From the NCBI GenBank assembly GCA_002347965.1, contig DDYN01000031.1:52699-116698 (forward strand): a stretch of DNA of 64,000 bases, read 5' to 3'. The DNA comes from UBA2233 sp002347965 [NCBI: Nitrospirae bacterium UBA2233] (GTDB lineage: Bacteria; UBA2233). Shown in pieces: positions 58,974 to 64,000 of the stretch. The position numbers were made by a program, and so were the translations under genes. The notes under the pieces were generated by a model, which was given only the letters and a program-made list of their open reading frames with translations, was not told where the DNA came from and did not search any database. Position 1 is the stretch's first letter. Each line of letters starts with the position of its first letter.

Positions 58974-60202
58974 CGTTCCATCTCCCCGGCAATCATGTTG
59001 AGCGAGCCAAAGACCGGAACGATATCGGCCATCATCGCCCCCTTAATCATGAAGTCCATAGAAGAAACGATCATAAAGCATGGAGGACGAACCCGAACCC
59101 TGTAGGGACGGCCCGTCCCGTCGCTGACGATGTAGTAGCCAAGCTCTCCGTTGCCGCCTTCGACCATTTGATAGACTTCACCTTTAGGAGGCCTAATCCC
59201 CTCGTACACGAGCTTGAAGTGATTTACCAGCCCCTCGATCGTGTGGTAGACCTCCTGCTTGGGGGGCAAGATAACCCTTGGGTCGTTCACGGACACGGGC
59301 CCGTCGGGAATTTGGCGCATACACTGCTCTATGATCCTGACGCTCTGCTCCATCTCTCCCATACGTACGAGGTAACGATCGAGCGTGTCGCCGGTTGACC
59401 CCACGGGCACTTCGAAATCTACGCGGTCGTAGGCGGAGTAAGGAAAGGCCTTACGGACATCGTATGCTACGCCGCAAGCCCGAAGGCAAGGCCCCGAATA
59501 AGAGAAACTTAGCGCGTCTTCTTTGGAAATCGCCCCTACGTTGCGCGTCCTGTCGATAAAAATCCGGTTCTTAGTGAGCAGCTTGTCGGTCTCCGAGGTC
59601 ACTTCCCTGATCACCGGAATAATGTCCCTAAGGTGCTCGAAAAACCCCTCCGGCAAGTTTGCCGCCAACCCGCCCGGCCTCATGTAGTTGATCGTGAGCC
59701 GATGTCCCGTTACCTCCTCGAGGATCCGGTAGATGAGCTCCCTTCCCTTCATGAGGTACAGAAACGGCGTGAACGCGCCAAGCTCCATGGCTGCCGCACC
59801 GATGCAGGTTTGATGGTCGCTTATTCTGGAGAGCTCGGAGAGCATCGTCCGGATATACTTGCAACGTTCGGGCACGTCCACGCCGAAGAACTTCTCGACG
59901 GCCAGACAAAAGCCCTCGTTGTTGATCAACGGGGAGACGTAATTGAGCCGGTCCGTGTAGGGAATGCAAAGCTGGTAGGTATGGTTCTCGCACTCTTTTT
60001 CGAACCCCCTATGGAGGTAGCCGAAGTTTGTATCCGAGTAAACGATCGTCTCACCTTCAACCTCGACTACGATCTGGATGACGCCGTGCATTGCAGGGTG
60101 GGACGGACCAACATTTACTCGCATCCTGCGGGTTTCCGTAGGTTCGAGGATGTCAACCTCGGCAGAAGGGGAAAGGCTTTTTTCGGTATCCATGCGACTC
60201 AA
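58970..60202 (-). CDS. nuoD: NADH-quinone oxidoreductase subunit D
   Basis: The 410-residue quinone-binding subunit, related to hydrogenase large subunits, has NVGPSHPAMHGVIQIVVEVEGE, GYLHRGFEK and FGVDVPERCKYIRTMLSELSRISDHQ. The C-terminus DIVPVFGSLNMIAGEMER carries the usual conserved residues. It follows nuoC by nine bases. Confidence 0.98.
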   Translation of the reverse strand: MSRMDTEKSLSPSAEVDILEPTETRRMRVNVGPSHPAMHGVIQIVVEVEGETIVYSDTNFGYLHRGFEKECENHTYQLCIPYTDRLNYVSPLINNEGFCLAVEKFFGVDVPERCKYIRTMLSELSRISDHQTCIGAAAMELGAFTPFLYLMKGRELIYRILEEVTGHRLTINYMRPGGLAANLPEGFFEHLRDIIPVIREVTSETDKLLTKNRIFIDRTRNVGAISKEDALSFSYSGPCLRACGVAYDVRKAFPYSAYDRVDFEVPVGSTGDTLDRYLVRMGEMEQSVRIIEQCMRQIPDGPVSVNDPRVILPPKQEVYHTIEGLVNHFKLVYEGIRPPKGEVYQMVEGGNGELGYYIVSDGTGRPYRVRVRPPCFMIVSSMDFMIKGAMMADIVPVFGSLNMIAGEMER

Positions 60203-60211
60203 CCCTGGGCT

Positions 60212-60748
60212 CTAAATCTCCTCTTCCTCTTCCCTTTCGGGAGAAAGAAGAGGTACGCGAGGTTGGGATTTCTTAAGCGGGTAGTCTTTCCTCAGGGGGT
60301 ACCCTTCGAACTCGTCGTACATCAAAATCCGGCGCAAATCAGGATGGCCTGCGAACCGGATTCCGAACATATCGTAGACTTCGCGCTCAAGCCAGTTTGC
60401 GCTCCGCCAAAGAGGAACAAGCGAAGCAATCGTCGCGTCTTCCTCGGGAATACGCGCCTTCACGCGCAGTCGCTTCCCCGATTCAAACGCAAGCAGGTGA
60501 ACGACCATCTCGAACCGCGGCTCCTGCCCAAAGTAATCGACGCAGGTCAAGTCCACGAGGTAATTAAAGGCCAAAGAAGGGGCGTCCTTCAAGAACCGGA
60601 GAACATCCAGCCATCGCTCTCTCTGGACAACGATTGTATCGTCCCCAAAATCGCTTCGGTGAGCAAGCACCACCTCCCCAAAGTGCCCCTTAATGACGCT
60701 CAAAAGACTGGAAAAAGCGACAGGAGCGGATGTTTTAGGGCTGGCCAT
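60212..60748 (-). CDS. nuoC: NADH-quinone oxidoreductase subunit C
   Basis: The 178-residue peripheral subunit has the diagnostic ANWLEREVYDMFGIRFAGHPDLRRILMYDEFEGYPLRKDYPL. It is a separate gene, not fused to nuoD as in E. coli. It overlaps nuoB by 14 bases. Confidence 0.97.
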   Translation of the reverse strand: MASPKTSAPVAFSSLLSVIKGHFGEVVLAHRSDFGDDTIVVQRERWLDVLRFLKDAPSLAFNYLVDLTCVDYFGQEPRFEMVVHLLAFESGKRLRVKARIPEEDATIASLVPLWRSANWLEREVYDMFGIRFAGHPDLRRILMYDEFEGYPLRKDYPLKKSQPRVPLLSPEREEEEEI

Positions 60749-61313
60749 GGAGTTCTTTGAGCCCTTGCTTACGTAGCGCCTTGCGCTTGTTCATGTAGCC
60801 TTCCTGCTGGATTTGTGCTTGAAGCATGATGAGCCCATCCAATACAGCCTCCGGTCTCGGAGGACACCCGGGGATGTAAATGTCGACAGGGATGATCTTG
60901 TCCGCCCCACGAACTGTCGTGTAGTTGTCGTAAAACCCGCCCGATGAAGCGCACGCACCGAATGCGATGACCCACTTAGGCTCGCACATCTGCTCGTACA
61001 CCCGTTTTAAGATCGGGGCCTGCTTGTGGTTTATCGTGCCTACGACAAACAACACATCGGCCTGCCTTGGCGTGAACCGAGGCATTCCCGCACCAAAACG
61101 GTCGATGTCGTAGTGGCTCACGGCCACAGACATGAATTCCATCCCGCAACAGGCCGTTACAAAGGGATACTGAAAAATAGAATACTTCCTAGCCCAGCCG
61201 ATGGCCTCGTCCAGCTTGGCCATCACAAACCCGCTTGGCGGAGCTGGACGGGCCTTCTGGAGTGTGTCTTTGAGTTCCTGGTTCAGGTGCTCGTAATCTA
61301 TGTTTAATCCCAT
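60735..61313 (-). CDS. nuoB: NADH-quinone oxidoreductase subunit B
   Basis: The 192-residue subunit holds the terminal N2 4Fe-4S cluster: Cys-Cys in FVTACCGMEFM, then Cys in EQMCEPKWVIAFGACAS, and IPGCPPRPEAV. The ATG at 61313 is preferred, with GGGAG upstream; it overlaps nuoA by ten bases. Electron delivery to N2 normally comes from NuoI, whose gene I do not find in this operon. Confidence 0.97.
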   Translation of the reverse strand: MGLNIDYEHLNQELKDTLQKARPAPPSGFVMAKLDEAIGWARKYSIFQYPFVTACCGMEFMSVAVSHYDIDRFGAGMPRFTPRQADVLFVVGTINHKQAPILKRVYEQMCEPKWVIAFGACASSGGFYDNYTTVRGADKIIPVDIYIPGCPPRPEAVLDGLIMLQAQIQQEGYMNKRKALRKQGLKELHGQP

Positions 61314-61657
61314 TCTAAGGCTCCCTTCTTCCACGCATAGGCCAAAGCGCCTACCAAAAACAGCAGGAACGCTAGCATTTCAACCCCTGCAACAAGCCCT
61401 AAGTCATCGAGAATCACTGCCCACGGAAAGAAGAAGACGCTCTCGACGTCGAACAGGACGAACAAAAGCGCCACCAGATAGAAGCGTACGTGGAGTGGCT
61501 GCCTAACAGGCCCGTACACCTCGATACCGCACTCGAAAGGCTCGAGCTTCGAGGGGGCCATCTCTTGGGGACCTAGCAACCTGTTGGCAAGGACGAACAC
61601 GATCGCCGTGACGCTGGAAAGAACAAACAGGATCAACAGCGGAACGACGGTGTACAT
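61304..61657 (-). CDS. nuoA: NADH-quinone oxidoreductase subunit A
   Basis: The 117-residue subunit has three membrane helices, with the conserved KLEPFECGIEVYGP loop (Cys and Glu) and RFYLVALLFVLFDVESVFFFPW. It is the first gene of the nuo operon. The 86 bases before it, after thiD, hold a TTGACT-like -35 but no good -10, so I do not assign a promoter. Confidence 0.97.
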   Translation of the reverse strand: MYTVVPLLILFVLSSVTAIVFVLANRLLGPQEMAPSKLEPFECGIEVYGPVRQPLHVRFYLVALLFVLFDVESVFFFPWAVILDDLGLVAGVEMLAFLLFLVGALAYAWKKGALEWD

Positions 61658-61743
61658 CCTGAATTTACCCTAGCATTTGCGTATCTGGTGGCTATCTAGT
61701 GCTTACGTATACGAGTTACCTTACAAAGAAGGCCTCTAGAAAG

Positions 61744-63141
61744 TCAAGGGCTTCTACCGGTTTTTTTTATAGCACGAAGCACCTTTTCGACGACTTCCGA
61801 CGCGTCGGGCCCAAGAACGCGGACCATCGGTTCTTTGCCTTTATCCCCTTCATCGAAAAGGGCGTCCAGAGCTCCAACTCCGCTTTCCGCCCAACGCCTT
61901 GCAAGGTAAGGAAGCGTTTTTCCTTCTATTTCCTCCACCTCCCGAGGAATTTGCGAGCGATCGAAGCGCTCGATCCGAAGCCCCGCATCTTTCATCGCTT
62001 GAACGAGCTCTTTAGAATAGGCAAGATTCATGGCTGCGCGAACATCCGGAAGCGTTTCCATCGCCGCAAGAACAAGCCTGGCCATGTGGTCCGACCCGCC
62101 AAACTCCGGACCGAGCGGGACGAGGATGCCGTGCTTCGTTTTCACGATTCTCGCCGGAAACCCTGCGACCTCCTCTGGCCCTTGGGCAACAGGGAGCGCC
62201 TCGACCAAGTTCGAGCCCACCTCTGGAATATGCTCGAGGGGGCAGGCCTGTATGAAGCGCCTGGAAGCCTTTTTGAGTCGCTCGATGATGGCATGGCGGC
62301 CCGTTTCACGCTCGAGATAGGCTAGCGTGTTCACGGGCCTTACTCCTCCCCCCACCAAGGCGGGAGCCAAAAGACCCAGGTATACGAACGTTTTTGCCTT
62401 GGCTACGGCCTGCTCCAAGGACTCTCCAAGGGCAAGATAGGCCGTGATCGCGGAAGAAAGCGTGCAACCCGTACCATGGCCATGCAGAGTCTGAACCCTG
62501 GGATTGGCGAAACGAACGACCTTGCCCTTCAAAAACAGCACATCTATCGCCTGCTGTCCTTGAAGATGCCCGCCTTTGACAAGGGCCGCCCTAGCGCCAA
62601 GGCACATCAGCCTCTCCCCGAGTTCCTTAAGCCCTGCCTCATCCCTTGAGATGCCGCTGGCCTTGGTCAGTTCAATCGCCTCTTCAAAGTTTGGCGTAAC
62701 GAGCGTGCTAAGCGGAAAAAGTTTGGCTCGGAGGGCTTCCGCCGCCCCCTCGCCCAAAAGCCGCGCACCCGACTTCGAGAGCATGACAGGGTCCAAGACA
62801 ATGGGAGGAAATCCAGTAAGGCCAGCGAGCGCTTGTGCAAGGACCTCCACAACTTCGAGCGACCCGAGCATGCCGATTTTGACGGCCTTCGGGGGTAAAT
62901 CCTCGACAATGGCCGCGAGTTGGTCCAGGACGAGCCGAGGGTCCAGTATGGATACCCTTTGGACCCCCTTGGTGTTTTGGGCGGTTACGGCCGTGAGGAC
63001 CGAACAGCCGTAGACCCCAAGGGCAGTGAAGGTTTTTAAATCCGCCTGAATCCCGGCACCGCCGCAGGAGTCCGAGCCGGCGACGGTCATCACGACGGGT
63101 GCACGATCGGAGTAAGCAAGTGTACGTTGCATGGGCCCCAT
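61744..63141 (-). CDS. thiD: ThiD-ThiN bifunctional thiamine biosynthesis protein
   Basis: The 465-residue fusion has an N-terminal hydroxymethylpyrimidine (phosphate) kinase (TVAGSDSCGGAGIQADLKTF, then GHGTGCTLSSAITAYLALG). The C-terminal ThiN domain (about residues 290-460, with GLRIERFDRSQIPREVEEIEGKTLPY) replaces ThiE as thiamine-phosphate synthase in archaea and some bacteria. The same fusion is known in those groups. It is divergent from folD. No TPP riboswitch fits in the 71-base gap. Confidence 0.93.
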   Translation of the reverse strand: MGPMQRTLAYSDRAPVVMTVAGSDSCGGAGIQADLKTFTALGVYGCSVLTAVTAQNTKGVQRVSILDPRLVLDQLAAIVEDLPPKAVKIGMLGSLEVVEVLAQALAGLTGFPPIVLDPVMLSKSGARLLGEGAAEALRAKLFPLSTLVTPNFEEAIELTKASGISRDEAGLKELGERLMCLGARAALVKGGHLQGQQAIDVLFLKGKVVRFANPRVQTLHGHGTGCTLSSAITAYLALGESLEQAVAKAKTFVYLGLLAPALVGGGVRPVNTLAYLERETGRHAIIERLKKASRRFIQACPLEHIPEVGSNLVEALPVAQGPEEVAGFPARIVKTKHGILVPLGPEFGGSDHMARLVLAAMETLPDVRAAMNLAYSKELVQAMKDAGLRIERFDRSQIPREVEEIEGKTLPYLARRWAESGVGALDALFDEGDKGKEPMVRVLGPDASEVVEKVLRAIKKTGRSP

Positions 63142-63142
63142 G

Positions 63143-63171
63143 TTTCCCGATGTGTCCAGAAGCTATATAAT
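63143..63171 (+). promoter_or_regulatory. Candidate folD promoter
   Basis: Plus strand: a weak -35 TTTCCC (63143-63148), 17 bases, then consensus TATAAT (63166-63171). It lies 41 bases before the folD ATG. Confidence 0.5.
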
Positions 63172-63198
63172 AAAAACCCTATCCAAAGACCATGTCAA
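63170..63198 (-). promoter_or_regulatory. Candidate thiD promoter
   Basis: Minus strand: consensus TTGACA (63198-63193), 17 bases, then TTTTAT (63175-63170). It overlaps the divergent folD promoter, so the two genes might compete for polymerase. Confidence 0.5.
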
Positions 63199-63212
63199 CC
63201 TTAGGGGAGAGA

Positions 63213-64000
63213 ATGAAAACCCGATTGCTCGACGGCAGGCAGCTTGGAAAAGCACTGACCGACAGAATCAGGCAAGAGCTCGAGCTTGCCCGCATCAAAC
63301 CTGGCCTCGCCGTCGTCCTCGTAGGCGACAACGAAGCTTCAAAGCTCTACGTCGGGAGCAAGCAAAAAAAAGCGCAAGAATTAGGAATGCGCTCCTTCCT
63401 GCACAGGCTTCCAGCAAACATTCCCGAGGATGAGCTTTTAGGAGAGGTCGAAATGCTCTCTAGCCGCGACGATGTGCACGGCATCCTCGTTCAACTGCCT
63501 TTGCCGTCCCATGTAGACCCTTACAGGGTCCAGCAGCACATACCGCCCGCCAAAGACGTGGACGGGCTGAACCCCTTCAACCAAGGTGCGCTCGTTTTAG
63601 GGAGGCCCACCCTGGTTCCTTGTACCCCGTTGGGCATCCTTTACCTGCTTTCGGCCTACAAGATCCCGCTCGAGGGAAAGCATGCCGTCATCGTGGGTAG
63701 GAGTGCGATCGTGGGTAAACCGATGGCCCTGTTGCTCTTAGAGATGAACGCCAGCGTGAGTGTGTGCCATTCGAAGACCAAAGACCTTGGTCGCCATACC
63801 ATCCAGGCCGACATCGTTGTGGTGGCCGTCGGCAGGCCAGGGCTCATTCAAAAAACGCACATTGAAGAGGGGGCAGCCGTCGTGGACGTCGGCCAGAATA
63901 GGCTCGAAACGGGCAGGCTTGTGGGAGATGCCGACCTCGATGGGCTTGCGGGCCATGCTGGATTCCTGACTCCGATCCCCGGAGGCGTCGGTCCGATGAC
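63213..64000 (+). CDS. folD: Methylenetetrahydrofolate dehydrogenase / methenyltetrahydrofolate cyclohydrolase (FolD), C-terminally truncated by the window
   Basis: This bifunctional one-carbon enzyme is open to the window edge, with about 262 codons present. It starts MKTRLLDGRQLGKALTDRI and shows the catalytic Tyr-x-x-x-Lys in SKLYVGSKQKKAQELG. VQLPLP, the PCTPLGI loop, the Rossmann-type VIVGRSAIVGKPMALLLL and the terminal PIPGGVGPM signature are all present. A GGGGAGAG ribosome-binding site precedes the ATG. The missing C-terminus should be only some 20-30 residues. It shares a promoter region with thiD. Confidence 0.97.
   Translation, partial: MKTRLLDGRQLGKALTDRIRQELELARIKPGLAVVLVGDNEASKLYVGSKQKKAQELGMRSFLHRLPANIPEDELLGEVEMLSSRDDVHGILVQLPLPSHVDPYRVQQHIPPAKDVDGLNPFNQGALVLGRPTLVPCTPLGILYLLSAYKIPLEGKHAVIVGRSAIVGKPMALLLLEMNASVSVCHSKTKDLGRHTIQADIVVVAVGRPGLIQKTHIEEGAAVVDVGQNRLETGRLVGDADLDGLAGHAGFLTPIPGGVGPM

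Noticed and set aside
59633-60760. Long plus-strand open frame opposite nuoC and nuoD
   Set aside because: It is antisense to two well-supported complex I genes, has no recognisable domain, and has no ribosome-binding site of note. It is a shadow frame produced by GC-rich codon bias.
61719-61747. TTGACT-like -35 upstream of nuoA
   Set aside because: No acceptable -10 stands at 16-18 bases; nuoA may be read through from thiD or use a weak site I cannot define.
63142-63212. TPP riboswitch upstream of thiD
   Set aside because: The gap is only 71 bases and contains none of the conserved thi-box core.
1-64000. CRISPR arrays, tRNA or rRNA genes, insertion sequences, prophage genes
   Set aside because: I saw no spaced direct repeats, no cloverleaf-compatible gaps, no transposase or integrase motifs; gaps between genes are all under 300 bases.

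Overview
This window is an ordinary-looking bacterial chromosome segment in which almost every gene lies on the minus strand; only rpsT (5827-6108) and folD (63213 onward) are on the plus strand. I estimate about 55% G+C by eye. The host is a diderm: it has lptE, an OmpA-family protein, outer-membrane-type lipoproteins and an SH3/BamE-like periplasmic protein. It respires with a proton-pumping complex I. The mix of CarD, a GAK-type kinase/ATP-grasp locus and ThiD-ThiN points towards a deltaproteobacterial-like (Desulfobacterota sensu lato) or neighbouring lineage. That is inference; nothing in the window fixes the taxonomy. I found no tRNA, rRNA, CRISPR array, insertion sequence or phage gene, and no gene-free stretch longer than 300 bases.

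Layout, left to right. Positions 1-5637 hold a minus-strand operon: DUF177/YceD, rpmF, plsX, acpP, rpiB, glyA, ribD, ribE and the first codons of ribBA. It is driven by a perfect-consensus promoter at 5674-5701. rpsT sits divergently and shares a bidirectional terminator with holA. From 6105 to 13160 lie holA, lptE, leuS, nadE, phoU and pstB, with no Pst permease genes beside them. From 13183 to 24633 lies the most interesting region: a DUF2334 deacetylase-like protein, a GT4 glycosyltransferase, a PHP-GT4 fusion, a phosphohexomutase, an HprK-related kinase, a GAK-type ATP-grasp enzyme, a PhoU-APH kinase fusion, three small amphi-Trp-type proteins and a second PHP phosphoesterase. These genes are packed head to tail with overlaps. 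I read them as a variant of the poorly understood GAK (Grasp / Amphipathic / Kinase) system joined to envelope-sugar enzymes and flanked by phosphate-sensing genes.

From 24727 to 29782 there is an EAL-CBS-GGDEF signalling protein, a radical SAM enzyme and three small envelope proteins (YtxH, DUF948, lipoprotein). From 29918 to 38696 come aspS, hisS, a minimal ComEC, an SH3/BamE-like secreted protein, an OmpA protein and a thrombospondin-type-3 repeat protein. From 38880 to 48495 come uvrC, uvrB, cysS, ispF, ispD, carD, dnaG, yqeY and rpsU. From 48603 to 61657 runs a complete-looking nuo operon (A, B, C, D, E, F, G, H, J, K, L, M, N) that lacks nuoI, the subunit carrying the two Fe-S clusters that feed NuoB. 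The window ends with a ThiD-ThiN fusion and a divergent, truncated folD.

Main leads: (1) the GAK-like locus with its two unusual fusions; (2) the nuo operon without nuoI; (3) several strong minus-strand intergenic hairpins that lack a U-tract downstream of the gene they follow.
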